From Bordetella parapertussis (lineage in GTDB: Bacteria > Pseudomonadota > Gammaproteobacteria > Burkholderiales > Burkholderiaceae_B), in contig CAMDEF010000021.1 of NCBI GenBank assembly GCA_945895265.1, forward strand, positions 1 to 57,863: 57,863 nt of DNA, given 5' to 3'. How positions within the stretch are numbered: the stretch's first letter is position 1; every line of letters starts with the position of its first letter. This document shows, one piece after another, positions 27,858 through 36,616 of this stretch. The translations under genes and the position numbers were made by a program. The notes beneath the pieces were generated by a model. The model was not told the origin of the DNA. It searched no databases and was given only the letters and a program-made list of their open reading frames with translations.

Positions 27858-29420
27858 TCACCATTGTCCAAAAAAAACACCCGCGCGCTTATGCGCGTTG
27901 GTGCCGCGCTCAACGGCCTCATCAGACATCGTGACGCGCCGTTTACGCCGCGCGAGCGCCTCAAGCAACTGCGTTCGTAAAGCTTCGCGCGTGCTGGCGT
28001 ATAGCGCTTCGCGGCCCAAATCATTGAGCTCGTTCGGATCATTCTCTAAATCGAATAACTGTTCGGGCTCGTCAAGCCAATACACATAGCGCCAACGCGT
28101 TGTACGAAGCGAATAGGCGCGCGATTGTTGCGGACTTTTATTCAGTAACAGCCGCGCCTGCCTAAAACTGTAATCCAGCTCAGAAAATACAGCGTCACGC
28201 CATCGCGTGGGCTCACCCCGCGTAAGAGGCAACAAGCTACGACCTTCGATTCGCTCAGGCGAACCTGCCACACCAAGCGCTTCAAGAAACGTTGGTACCA
28301 TATCGACCGCTTCAACAAACCGGTTATCGACTGTGCCGCGCGTGGTGTCTGCGCGCGCGTCGGGATCCATCACGATACACGGTACACGCTGCACGGCATC
28401 GTAAAACAATTCTTTCTCGCCAAGCCAGTGATCACCTAATAAATCGCCATGATCTGAGGTGAACACAATCAGCGTGTTCTTCATCAAGCCCGCACCGTCC
28501 ATGTATTCAAACAACCGCCCGAGGTGATCATCTAATTGCTGAATCAAACCCTGATAGGCCGGGCGTACAGTTCGGATACATTCGTCCCGACTAAAGTTTT
28601 GGCTTTCTTCGTGCTGCCGATACGCCGCCACAACTGGGTGTGCTTCACGCCGTTCAACCTCACTGCGCACAACGGGCAAGCACTGCTCTGCTGTGTACCG
28701 ATTGTGATACGGTGCTGGCGCCATGTAAGGCCAATGAGGCTTGACGTAACTCAAATGCAAAACCCAAGGCTTGTCACCTTGTACGCGCATAAACTCAAGC
28801 GCCTGATTGGTCATATAGGCCGTTTCAGAATGAGGCTCAGCCACCCGCGCGGGCAGATAAGTATTACGCATATTCCAGCCACTGACGATCTGCCCGTCGG
28901 GTAGTTGCCCCGCAATGACAAAATCGGTCCAGGGGTCATCTGAGAGATAGCCCTGGCGCTTTAAGTAGGCAGGATAGCCGCTCTCAAGCCCCGGTGGATG
29001 ATGCCCGTCATAGCGATCCAGTTCACGAAAACCGCCACGCGCTAACAAATAACCGAGCTCAGAATCACCTTCAATACCCAGGCGTTTCATCCCAGCAAGA
29101 TCCGGGATCACGTGCGTTTTACCTGCCAGCATCAAATCACGTCTTGCCTGTGCGAGATATTCGCCAAAGGTCAGTTCACCAATCGATAACGGCACTCGGT
29201 TCCAGGTCGTGCCATGGCTCGAGGGATAGCGCCCCGTGTAATAGCTCATGCGTGAAGGCCCGCATACGCCCGAGTTCACAAAGGCACGGCTAAAACGCAC
29301 ACCTCGCTTCGCCAACGCATCAAGATTGGCTGTTTTTAAGTAAGGGTGTCCGTCACAGCCAAGGTGATCGGCCCGAAACTGATCTGCCATGATGAATAAA
29401 ATATTTTGTGTTGTGGTCAT
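27858..29420 (-). CDS. Sulfatase / alkaline phosphatase superfamily hydrolase
   Basis: A 520-residue type I sulfatase-fold enzyme. The start reads 'NILFIMADQFRADHLGCDGHP', giving the metal-binding Asp pair. The catalytic motif 'VCGPSRMSYYTGR' has the C-x-P-S-R form in which Cys is converted to formylglycine. 'VFTSDHGDLLGDHWLGEKE' supplies further metal ligands. There is no signal peptide, so it acts in the cytoplasm. Similar cytoplasmic enzymes include choline sulfatases and phosphonate monoester hydrolases; specificity cannot be read. Its start overlaps the DUF455 gene's stop by four bases, placing it last in a multi-gene reverse operon. Formylglycine maturation would need an enzyme encoded elsewhere. 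Confidence 0.9.
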   Translation of the reverse strand: MTTTQNILFIMADQFRADHLGCDGHPYLKTANLDALAKRGVRFSRAFVNSGVCGPSRMSYYTGRYPSSHGTTWNRVPLSIGELTFGEYLAQARRDLMLAGKTHVIPDLAGMKRLGIEGDSELGYLLARGGFRELDRYDGHHPPGLESGYPAYLKRQGYLSDDPWTDFVIAGQLPDGQIVSGWNMRNTYLPARVAEPHSETAYMTNQALEFMRVQGDKPWVLHLSYVKPHWPYMAPAPYHNRYTAEQCLPVVRSEVERREAHPVVAAYRQHEESQNFSRDECIRTVRPAYQGLIQQLDDHLGRLFEYMDGAGLMKNTLIVFTSDHGDLLGDHWLGEKELFYDAVQRVPCIVMDPDARADTTRGTVDNRFVEAVDMVPTFLEALGVAGSPERIEGRSLLPLTRGEPTRWRDAVFSELDYSFRQARLLLNKSPQQSRAYSLRTTRWRYVYWLDEPEQLFDLENDPNELNDLGREALYASTREALRTQLLEALARRKRRVTMSDEAVERGTNAHKRAGVFFGQW

Positions 29421-30184
29421 AACAACGCAATCTCTGCTGGCTCAAAGCCCGCCGCGAGGCGAGCCTCAATATTGAACGGCCCTTTTAATTTCGGCGCCCG
29501 ATAGGTAGCGGCTAACTCGGTATAGGTCTTGATAGGATCTAACCCACGCTCGGTACAGAGCCAGCGATACCAATGATTACCAATGGCCACATGGCCGATT
29601 TCATCACGCAAAATAATATCAATGATTGCGGCGCCCGCCGGGTCTCCACCACTGGCCAGCTTATGTCTGACCGCAGGCGACGCATCCAGCCCTCTGGCCT
29701 CGAGCGTTCTAGGCACCAAAGCTAGCCTTGCCAACACATCGTCTTGCGTGCGCTCAGCCATTTCCCATAAGCCATCGTGACCTGAAAAATCACCATATTG
29801 AAAACCTAAGGTTTGTAAATGCTGATTGAGCAAGCCAAAGTGCTCGCACTCTTCTTGCGCAACTCGCAGCCAGTCGTAATAAAACTTATCGGGCATGTTC
29901 GCAAAGCGCCAAATCACATCCAAGGCAAGATTGATGGCGTTGAACTCGATGTGGGCCAACGCGTGAATCAACACCGCGCGCCCTTCAAGCGTGTGCACGC
30001 TGCGTAAGCCTAGCTGCGCGGGTGGCACGAGTTTGATCGAGGGGCGACCAGGGATGCCGGTTGGGGCTGAAAAGATACGCGCGGTATCAAGTGCCGTTTT
30101 CTGGCCTAAGGCACCTAAGCAATCAGCCTTCTCCTGCCAGGTGTCGTGGCACAGCGCCTCAAGTGCACGCTCTCTGAGTTCCAT
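29417..30184 (-). CDS. DUF455 ferritin-like protein
   Basis: A 255-residue alpha-helical protein of the DUF455 family, related to ferritin-like di-iron proteins. Candidate metal ligands are the Glu/His pairs in 'LAHIEFNAINLALD', 'VAQEECEHFGLL' and 'RDEIGHVAIGNHWY', which give the two E-x(n)-E-x-x-H elements expected of a four-helix di-iron site. The enzymatic role of the family is not known to me. It lies three bases behind the DUF3429 gene and overlaps the sulfatase gene by four. Confidence 0.85.
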   Translation of the reverse strand: MELRERALEALCHDTWQEKADCLGALGQKTALDTARIFSAPTGIPGRPSIKLVPPAQLGLRSVHTLEGRAVLIHALAHIEFNAINLALDVIWRFANMPDKFYYDWLRVAQEECEHFGLLNQHLQTLGFQYGDFSGHDGLWEMAERTQDDVLARLALVPRTLEARGLDASPAVRHKLASGGDPAGAAIIDIILRDEIGHVAIGNHWYRWLCTERGLDPIKTYTELAATYRAPKLKGPFNIEARLAAGFEPAEIALL

Positions 30185-30187
30185 CTC

Positions 30188-30640
30188 TTAGGCCAACTGC
30201 CACCAGGTAAAGCCCAAGGCGCTCAGCGCACCACCTGTCAACATCGTACGCAAGCGAAAGACCCAGCCAAGCATTAATTCAGGCATTTTGCGCCTGAGCA
30301 TGCTGTCAAGCAACCATTGAAACGCGAGCCCTGCCATCAAAATACGCAGACCTGTTTCTGGCGTGGTCAGCGTCGCGCCCCAGCCAATCAGTGCCGGCAC
30401 CACGCTCCAGACAAACATCGTTGTGCGTGGCGCGTTTGGCGGGGCATGCACCGCCATCCCCCACCATAATGCACCCACAAAACTTAAGATCACGGCGCCA
30501 TACATCATCAATCCCATCAGCGCCAGTAGCGGATCGATTCCTGTATCAACTACCGTCGCCAAGGCAAAACCCCAGAAGGGTAAAAGCCCGAGCAAGCCAG
30601 GAAGCAACGCCGCCAAGGGTGTACGGGTAGGTTGACTCAT
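30188..30640 (-). CDS. DUF3429 inner membrane protein
   Basis: A 150-residue protein with four or five hydrophobic segments ('LLPGLLGLLPFWGFALATVV', 'LLALMGLMMYGAVILSFVGALWWGMAV', 'MFVWSVVPALIGWGATL', 'LMAGLAFQWLLDSML', 'LTGGALSALGFTWWQL'). The 'YGAVILSFVGALWWG' stretch is typical of DUF3429 proteins. Function is unknown. It sits three bases before DUF455 and eight bases after the SET gene. Confidence 0.85.
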   Translation of the reverse strand: MSQPTRTPLAALLPGLLGLLPFWGFALATVVDTGIDPLLALMGLMMYGAVILSFVGALWWGMAVHAPPNAPRTTMFVWSVVPALIGWGATLTTPETGLRILMAGLAFQWLLDSMLRRKMPELMLGWVFRLRTMLTGGALSALGFTWWQLA

Positions 30641-30648
30641 GAGTTCGG

Positions 30649-31173
30649 TTAAGCCTTGCTAGCTACTTTTTTTGTTTTTTTCTTAGCTTTCTTTTCGGGG
30701 ATGCCCAACATTGTTTTACGACAGCTTGGCGCACCACAGCGGCACTCGTACTGGGCCTTAAGTGACTTGGTTAATTTCTCGTCATCGATAATTAAGCCGT
30801 AGTCGTAGTTGAGTTCTTCACCGCGCTTGATATCGCGTTTAGCCAAGATATAAACACGTTTGCCGCCCTTGCCTTCTGAGCTTTCACAATTTGGCTCGCA
30901 GGCATGATTAATCCAGCGCGCTTCGTTGCCGTGATCATTGCCGTCAATCACTTTACCCGAGCTTAACGAAAAGAAAAAGGTGTGAAAGGGGTCATCGGGA
31001 TTTGTGGGATGGCGCCGGTCGGCCTCTTTGGCACTGATGGTTTTGCCACCGTACTCAATGATGCGAGTGCCTTCTGGGATTTTGCGTGCCGCAAAAACGC
31101 CATTGCCATGTACTTTAGATTGGCGAACAATATGCCAGGGCTTTTCAGATGAAGGCTTTTCAGGTGAGGTCAT
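30649..31173 (-). CDS. SET-domain protein-lysine methyltransferase with basic tail
   Basis: A 174-residue protein that is almost entirely a SET domain. It has the SAM-binding 'KVHGNGVFAARKIPEG', 'ARWINHACEPNCE' (the NHxC motif), 'RGEELNYDYG' with the catalytic Tyr, and the post-SET zinc cysteines 'YECRCGAPSCR' that close the site. The last ~18 residues are Lys/Ala-rich ('KKAKKKTKKVASKA'), like histone or DNA-binding tails. SET enzymes transfer methyl groups from SAM to protein lysines; bacterial members target ribosomal, nucleoid or host proteins. The neighbouring topB encodes a long Lys/Ala tail that could be a substrate; this is inference. It lies between panB and DUF3429 in a tight reverse-strand run. 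Confidence 0.92.
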   Translation of the reverse strand: MTSPEKPSSEKPWHIVRQSKVHGNGVFAARKIPEGTRIIEYGGKTISAKEADRRHPTNPDDPFHTFFFSLSSGKVIDGNDHGNEARWINHACEPNCESSEGKGGKRVYILAKRDIKRGEELNYDYGLIIDDEKLTKSLKAQYECRCGAPSCRKTMLGIPEKKAKKKTKKVASKA

Positions 31174-31190
31174 TTAAGTGAAGTCTAGAA

Positions 31191-32012
31191 TCAGGTGCGT
31201 TTGATACCAAAACAATGCTGCGGCTCGGGAAACTGACTTGTGCGAACCTCCTCAGCATAACGCCGAACCGAGCTTCGCATCATTTCTTCAAGATTGGCAT
31301 AGCGCTTAACGAATTTTGGCACACGCTCGCCACTTAAGCCAAGCATATCTTCTGTGACCAGTATTTGACCATCGCATTTTACCGAGGCACCAATCCCGAT
31401 TGTCGGAATCGCGAGCGCTGTCGTAATCGTTTCGCCCAAGGCCTCGGCAACCCCTTCGAGCACAATCGCAAAAGCACCCGCCTGTTCAAGCGCTTGCGCT
31501 TCGGCCAGAATTCGGGCGGCGGCTTCAGGGCTGCGGCCCTGGGCGAGGTAGCCGCCCATGGTGTTGACATACTGAGGCATCAGGCCAACATGAGCCATCA
31601 CAGGGATGCCGCGGTCGACAAGGTAGCGAACCGTCTCAGCCATCACCACTCCACCCTCAAGCTTGACCGCTGTAGCGCCTTTTCCAAGCAAATGCGCGGC
31701 ATTGCGAAACGCTTGTGCCAAGGACTCTTGATAACTACCAAACGGCATGTCAGCAACAACGCACGCGTGTTGGGTTGCCCGCACGACGGCGGCGGTATGC
31801 TGCCCGATTTGCTCAACCGTGATGGTCAGGGTGTCGGGTAAGCCATAGGCAACCATCGCCGTTGAATCGCCAATCAATATAAAGTCAACATACTCATCAA
31901 TGATGCGTGCAGTTGAATAATTATGTGCGGTCAGCGCCACAATTTTTCGCTGGCCCTTACACGCCATGAGTTGGGGTACTGTAACGCGCTTAATTTCTAC
32001 ATGCGAACTCAA
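31191..32012 (-). CDS. panB: 3-methyl-2-oxobutanoate hydroxymethyltransferase
   Basis: A 273-residue PanB, which adds a hydroxymethyl group from methylene-tetrahydrofolate to 2-oxoisovalerate to make ketopantoate, the first step of pantothenate synthesis. The magnesium and substrate residues are kept: Asp in 'ILIGDSTAMV', Asp in 'VVADMPFGSY', Lys and Glu in 'VKLEGG', Glu in 'IVLEGV', and 'PTIGIGAS'. Several usually constant positions are changed (for instance 'GDSTAMVAYG' instead of 'GDSLGMV..G'), so it is a divergent copy. No panC is adjacent. It heads a run of closely spaced reverse-strand genes (17 bases to SET). Confidence 0.9.
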   Translation of the reverse strand: MSSHVEIKRVTVPQLMACKGQRKIVALTAHNYSTARIIDEYVDFILIGDSTAMVAYGLPDTLTITVEQIGQHTAAVVRATQHACVVADMPFGSYQESLAQAFRNAAHLLGKGATAVKLEGGVVMAETVRYLVDRGIPVMAHVGLMPQYVNTMGGYLAQGRSPEAAARILAEAQALEQAGAFAIVLEGVAEALGETITTALAIPTIGIGASVKCDGQILVTEDMLGLSGERVPKFVKRYANLEEMMRSSVRRYAEEVRTSQFPEPQHCFGIKRT

Positions 32013-32120
32013 AACAATACCTTAGCCTTTAACAATAGATTATCCCGACACACTGCCTTAGCGATCAGTGTGGGAATAGATAGTAGGAGTGGTGTGCGAA
32101 CCGTTCGTGCTGCTTGACTG

Positions 32121-32159
32121 TTGACAACAACCTAGCTTGGGTTGAAAGGTTGTTGTCAA
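32121..32159. repeat. 13-bp perfect inverted repeat between topB and panB
   Basis: TTGACAACAACCT (32121-32133) and AGGTTGTTGTCAA (32147-32159) are exact inverted copies around a 13-base loop. They lie between the topB 3' end and the panB 5' end. No T-run follows on either strand, so an intrinsic terminator is doubtful. An operator, or a hairpin stabilising the topB mRNA end, is possible. A further TCAGGT/ACCTGA pair lies at 32167-32172 and 32193-32198. Confidence 0.6.
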
Positions 32160-32209
32160 GTTCAGTTCAGGTCCGTGCAATGCGCCGCGTTGACCTGACC
32201 TGCAAGCGC

Positions 32210-34999
32210 TTATTTTGCGGCTTTTTTGACCGCGGACTTGGCTGCGGTCTTAGTTGCGGTTTTTGTCACAGCTTTTTTCACCACTTTCTTTACTGCTTTC
32301 TTTACCGCTTTTTTTACGGCCTTCGCCGCAGGTTTAGCCACGACAGTCTCGACCGCGTCTGTCGCAACAGCGTCGGTGATTTTGGCAACAGCTTTTTTAA
32401 CCGCCTTCTTTGTCGCTTTTTTAGCAACCGTCTTAGTCGGCGTTTTTGCAGCGGTTTTAGTCGCGGTTTTGCTGGCAGTCTTACCCGCTGTTTTACCCGC
32501 AGCTTTTGCGGCAAAACGACCGGTACCTGCTTTGCCGCCTTCTTTGACGGGGCGCGCCTCAAACTCAAAGCTCACTTTGCCGTCTTCGCCACGCGACAAA
32601 TACGCTTTAAATTTGCGATTGTTACGATTAGAAACAAAACCCTCAAGCAAATCCGTGCGCCCTGTCGCAAGCAACTTCGTCATCTGCTCGGCGCTAATTT
32701 CTTGCTGCAAAATCACCTTGCCAGACCTGAAATCACAATTACGTTCAGGGCCAACCGATTTTTCACAAATAAAACTCATGCCATGCTCAAACACCGGCGC
32801 CTGACATTTTGGGCATGGGCCCAAAGCCATCTGCCCTGAAAAATCAACGGGCTCGTTAGCCTCTTCGTCACGCTGGCCAAAGTCAAACTCAAGCTTCGAC
32901 TCAGCGTTAATAATCAAGATCGAGGCAAAGGGGCGACCCATCTTGCTAATAAAGCCTTGCATCGGCCCGATGCGTTTATCAGTAATGAGCGTCTCAACTT
33001 CTTCAGGCTCAAACGTACGACCACCCGGGTGCTTGCCAATCGAAAAATCGCAACTGGTGCAGGCATAGCGGCGATAGTTTTCTTTCACGACATTGCCGCA
33101 TTTTGGGCATGGCGATTTCAAGGTAACGTAATCACCTGGTACCGTATCGCGCTCATATTCTTTAGCTCGCTTCACAATGACTTGCGTCATTTGCGCGATC
33201 TCAAGCATGAAGGCTTCGCGCTGCATTTCACCTTGTTCGATCTGCTTGAGCTTATGCTCCCACTCACCCGTCAACTCGGGCGAGGTCAGCTCTTTGACAT
33301 CTAAGCCGTTGAGCAAGGTCATCAGCTGCCTGGCTTTTGCTGTCGGGACAAGATCGCGGCCGTCACGTCGCAAATAGGTTTCTGAAAGCAGGCCTTCAAT
33401 AATGGTCGCACGTGTGGCTGGTGTACCTAGACCACTCTGCGCCATCGCCTGAGCAAAATCATCGTCATCGACCAGCTTGCCCGCGTTTTCCATACCCGAG
33501 AGCAAGGTGGCTTCGTTGTAACGCGCAGGCGGTCGAGTCGCCAAGCTCACGGTTTCGATGTCTTCGGTGCGCACTTTTTCACCGTCTGCCACCGCCACTA
33601 GGTTGGCGTCGTCACCTTGGGCCTCGCGCCCCTCTACAGCGCGCCAACCAGGCGACACCATGACCTTGCCTTCAGTTTTGAAGTGATGGCCTTGTACGAG
33701 GGTAGTCCGTACCGTATCGCGCCACTCAACCGGCGGAAAGAAAATCGCCAAGAAACGTTTAACGACGATGTCGTAAACCTTTGCCTCAGCGTCGCTGAGT
33801 TCGGTTGGTACCTGCATCGTCGGAATAATTGCAAAGTGATCCGACACTTTTTTGTTATCAAAAATACGGCGGTTAGGTTTGACCCAGCCATTTTTGGTGA
33901 TCGTCGCGGCATGCGGAGAAATGGCTTTTGACACGCCTTTGCCCTCAGCTAAACCTGCAATGGTCTCGCGTACCGTATTGAGATAGTCTTCGGGCAAAAA
34001 TTTTGAATCCGTTCGTGGATACGTCAGCGCCTTGTGGCGCTCATACAAGCTTTGCGCAAGTGACAACGTCGTTTTGGCTGAAAAACCAAACCGCCCGTTG
34101 GCCTCGCGCTGTAACGAGGTCAGATCAAACAAGGGTTTAGCAGCTTCAAAACGCGGTTTAGACTCTTCGGTCACCACCCCTGGCTGATTGCGGCAAGCCG
34201 CCACCACGCTTTTTGCGGCGGCTTCCGTCCAAACACGAGACTCTTTTTGCTCAGCGTCGTCAGCGACTTTTTTGAAGGCTGGATCAATCCAACGCCCTTC
34301 ATAGATACCGGCGGCTGCGACAAAACTCGCTTTCACTTCCCAGTAGTCACGGGGTACGAAATGACGGATTTTTTCTTCACGAGCAAACACTAAGGCCAAC
34401 GTAGGCGTTTGTACGCGCCCGACCGGGGTCTTGAAAAAACCACCATCTTTACTATTAAAGGCAGTCATAGCACGCGTGCCATTGATACCCACCAGCCAGT
34501 CTGCCTCGGCACGCGAACGAGCGGCAGCCTCAAGTGGCTTCATGGTGTCATCTGCACGCAGCGTTGCAAACGCCTCACGAATGGCGTCTTGCGTCATTGA
34601 CTGCAACCACAGACGCTGTGTTGGCTTTTTCTGGCCCGCATATTGCGCGATGTAGCGAAAAATCAATTCACCTTCGCGCCCAGCGTCGCAGGCGTTAATT
34701 AACGCCCCAACATCTTTGCGCTTGATCAGTTTGACTAGCATTTTGAGCCGATCGACCGAGCGCTTGTCTTTTGTGGGCGCCAGATCGAACTCAGGCGGCA
34801 CAACCGGCAGATGCGCAAAGCTCCACTTACCCTTAACGGGGTCGTTCGGGGCAATCAAAGTCAGCAGGTGGCCAACGCTTGATGACAAGACGTATTTTTC
34901 GTTTTCGAAAAAGTCGCCTTCGCGGGTAAAACCACCCAGCGCACGCGAGATATCGAGTGCAACAGAAGGTTTTTCGGCAATGATTAAGGTTTTAGTCAT
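32210..34999 (-). CDS. topB: DNA topoisomerase III with histone-H1-like C-terminal tail
   Basis: A 929-residue type IA topoisomerase. The Toprim domain begins 'KTLIIAEKPSVALDISRALGG' and includes 'NACDAGREGELIF'. The catalytic tyrosine region is 'LTYPRTDSKFLPEDY'. Two zinc-finger-like segments follow ('CPKCGN...YACTSCDF' and 'CPKCQAP...CEKSVGPERNCDF'). The last ~110 residues are almost only Lys, Ala, Thr and Val in KKA/KTA repeats, as in histone H1-like proteins. The ATG at 34999 is chosen because homology begins there. It relaxes and decatenates single-stranded junctions. The tail, encoded by a repetitive DNA stretch (about 32213-32530), likely adds DNA affinity and may vary in length between strains. 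Confidence 0.95.
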   Translation of the reverse strand: MTKTLIIAEKPSVALDISRALGGFTREGDFFENEKYVLSSSVGHLLTLIAPNDPVKGKWSFAHLPVVPPEFDLAPTKDKRSVDRLKMLVKLIKRKDVGALINACDAGREGELIFRYIAQYAGQKKPTQRLWLQSMTQDAIREAFATLRADDTMKPLEAAARSRAEADWLVGINGTRAMTAFNSKDGGFFKTPVGRVQTPTLALVFAREEKIRHFVPRDYWEVKASFVAAAGIYEGRWIDPAFKKVADDAEQKESRVWTEAAAKSVVAACRNQPGVVTEESKPRFEAAKPLFDLTSLQREANGRFGFSAKTTLSLAQSLYERHKALTYPRTDSKFLPEDYLNTVRETIAGLAEGKGVSKAISPHAATITKNGWVKPNRRIFDNKKVSDHFAIIPTMQVPTELSDAEAKVYDIVVKRFLAIFFPPVEWRDTVRTTLVQGHHFKTEGKVMVSPGWRAVEGREAQGDDANLVAVADGEKVRTEDIETVSLATRPPARYNEATLLSGMENAGKLVDDDDFAQAMAQSGLGTPATRATIIEGLLSETYLRRDGRDLVPTAKARQLMTLLNGLDVKELTSPELTGEWEHKLKQIEQGEMQREAFMLEIAQMTQVIVKRAKEYERDTVPGDYVTLKSPCPKCGNVVKENYRRYACTSCDFSIGKHPGGRTFEPEEVETLITDKRIGPMQGFISKMGRPFASILIINAESKLEFDFGQRDEEANEPVDFSGQMALGPCPKCQAPVFEHGMSFICEKSVGPERNCDFRSGKVILQQEISAEQMTKLLATGRTDLLEGFVSNRNNRKFKAYLSRGEDGKVSFEFEARPVKEGGKAGTGRFAAKAAGKTAGKTASKTATKTAAKTPTKTVAKKATKKAVKKAVAKITDAVATDAVETVVAKPAAKAVKKAVKKAVKKVVKKAVTKTATKTAAKSAVKKAAK

Positions 35000-35059
35000 T
35001 CTTGTCCAGATACAACGCTTAAAGCGGTTTACCAAGCATGGCGCGAGGCCTAAATCAGG

Positions 35060-35989
35060 CTAACGCGCATCATAAGAGTGGTGATGAATGCCGTGCAAGT
35101 TAGCACGTTCGGGGCCTTGACCCCAAATTTGGGTCGCCATTGACCAAAATGTCTCTATATTAGAGGCTACGAGTTTTTCGAAACCTAACGCTTGCCAGGC
35201 CTGCTGCAACACCCCCAAGGGGTTCGATACATCTATGGCTTGGGCACCATTTTGCTTAGAAAGTTTCAAGCCTCTGGCGTCATAAACCACCGGGACGTGC
35301 AACACGCTCGGAGGGTTAAACCCCAACAGCCGGGCCAATAACTGCTGGCGCGCGGTGCTACTAAGTAAATCTTCGCCTCGTACGATATGAGTGACACCTT
35401 GCTCGGCATCATCCACCACCACCGCCAGCTGATACGACCAAATCCCATCGGCACGCTTCAGTATAAAATCACCCACCACGTGAGCAACCTCTTGACGCTG
35501 TACGCCCAGCCAGCGATCTGTAAAAACGATCGTCTCCTCTGGTACCCGTAGGCGCCACGAGTGCGCCTGACGCCCAACTGGCGGGCCTAAACGGCAGGTG
35601 CCAGGGTATGGACGCTCTGAGTGAGTACTCGCCTCGAGCTGGCTCAGCACTGAATCAGCAATTTCACGTCTGGTGCAACCACAGGCATACACCTGCCTGG
35701 CCGCCAAAAGACTATCAAAAGCTTGTTGATAAAGGCTTAACCGCTGCGACTGGTAGGTGACCTCGCCATCCCAATGCATGCCTAGCCCTGGCAACTGCTG
35801 CAAAATCAACTCTGCAGCGCCTTGCACCGTTCTGGGGGTGTCTAAGTCTTCGATTCTGACAAGCCACTGCCCGTGGTGGGCGCGCGCATCCAAAAAACTG
35901 GCCATGGCCGCGACCACAGAGCCCGCATGAAGCGGACCACTGGGGCTTGGTGCAAACCGACCAACGTAGGGCGATGCCGTGTGCAACAA
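35060..35989 (-). CDS. gluQ: Glutamyl-Q tRNA(Asp) synthetase
   Basis: A 309-residue paralogue of the catalytic half of glutamyl-tRNA synthetase, lacking the anticodon-binding domain. It attaches glutamate to queuosine in tRNA-Asp. The HIGH-type motif is '[14 protein letters not shown]', the KMSKS-type motif is '[10 protein letters not shown]', and zinc ligands appear as 'YACGCTRRE' with 'YPGTCR'. Translation seems to start at TTG (35989), two bases after the smg stop, with no clear ribosome site, so it is probably coupled to smg. Confidence 0.94.
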   Translation of the reverse strand: MLHTASPYVGRFAPSPSGPLHAGSVVAAMASFLDARAHHGQWLVRIEDLDTPRTVQGAAELILQQLPGLGMHWDGEVTYQSQRLSLYQQAFDSLLAARQVYACGCTRREIADSVLSQLEASTHSERPYPGTCRLGPPVGRQAHSWRLRVPEETIVFTDRWLGVQRQEVAHVVGDFILKRADGIWSYQLAVVVDDAEQGVTHIVRGEDLLSSTARQQLLARLLGFNPPSVLHVPVVYDARGLKLSKQNGAQAIDVSNPLGVLQQAWQALGFEKLVASNIETFWSMATQIWGQGPERANLHGIHHHSYDAR

Positions 35990-35991
35990 AT

Positions 35992-36450
35992 TTAGTGCAA
36001 AAGCCGATCGCCGTCGTCGCGCAGTAATTCTTCAAGGATCAGATGATCGACCTCTGACTCTTGGCTCCAGAGCACCATCAGCGCGATGATTTTGATTTTT
36101 TGCAGCGACACAGAGCCTTCGGCGGTGGCCAAAGCACGGTCGATCACGATCTCACGTAACGCGGGCGACAGCGCTTCAGTCGCTTCGAGAAAAGTGATAA
36201 AGCCAATCGCTTCAGGGTCGAGGTGTTGCTGCTCAAAGTCAGCGTACACGCGCGAACCGCTACCCGGCGTCTGCGACAGTTCAACGCACTGTGCAGTGGT
36301 CTCAGCCAAGCCCACCAACCAGCCTAACGCGTCGTCAATATCGGTGTGCTCAAAGCCCGCAGCAGCAAGGCGCTTTGCCAACACATCCGCCGACGGACAG
36401 GCCTCGGGGGTGTAGTAGTTCTCGAACAGGTAAACCAGAATGTCAAACAT
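35992..36450 (-). CDS. smg: Smg (DUF494) family protein
   Basis: A 152-residue protein of the Smg/DUF494 family: '[13 protein letters not shown]' at the start, '[23 protein letters not shown]' in the middle, and '[10 protein letters not shown]' near the end. Its function is unsettled. In many betaproteobacteria and gammaproteobacteria smg lies between dprA and topA. Here dprA is absent and the topoisomerase gene nearby is topB, with gluQ in between. The 166 bases upstream contain no other gene that I can support. Confidence 0.93.
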   Translation of the reverse strand: MFDILVYLFENYYTPEACPSADVLAKRLAAAGFEHTDIDDALGWLVGLAETTAQCVELSQTPGSGSRVYADFEQQHLDPEAIGFITFLEATEALSPALREIVIDRALATAEGSVSLQKIKIIALMVLWSQESEVDHLILEELLRDDGDRLLH

Positions 36451-36616
36451 AAAGACGGGCTCCTGTTGCTGGCCGGGTTAGGGGGCACCCGACCAAGTAG
36501 TTTGACTCTACGCCAAAAACTTTGCCGCGACAAGTCGAACTATAAATTTGTTTTTTTGCAACGCTGTCATGCCAAATTAACAATGATTAGTCATCACTTA
36601 AAATACAAAACCCTGT

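Noticed and set aside
32013..32209. Riboswitch in front of panB
   Set aside because: Only inverted repeats are seen; nothing resembles a known riboswitch core.
32226..32804. Long forward frame of 192 codons, rich in Phe, Ala and Val, opposite the topB tail
   Set aside because: It is the mirror of the Lys/Ala repeats of topB; repetitive AAG/GCC codons leave the other strand open. No ribosome site or independent homology.
36451..36616. Possible dprA remnant upstream of smg
   Set aside because: smg often follows dprA, but translation of these 166 bases shows no DprA-like sequence in any frame.
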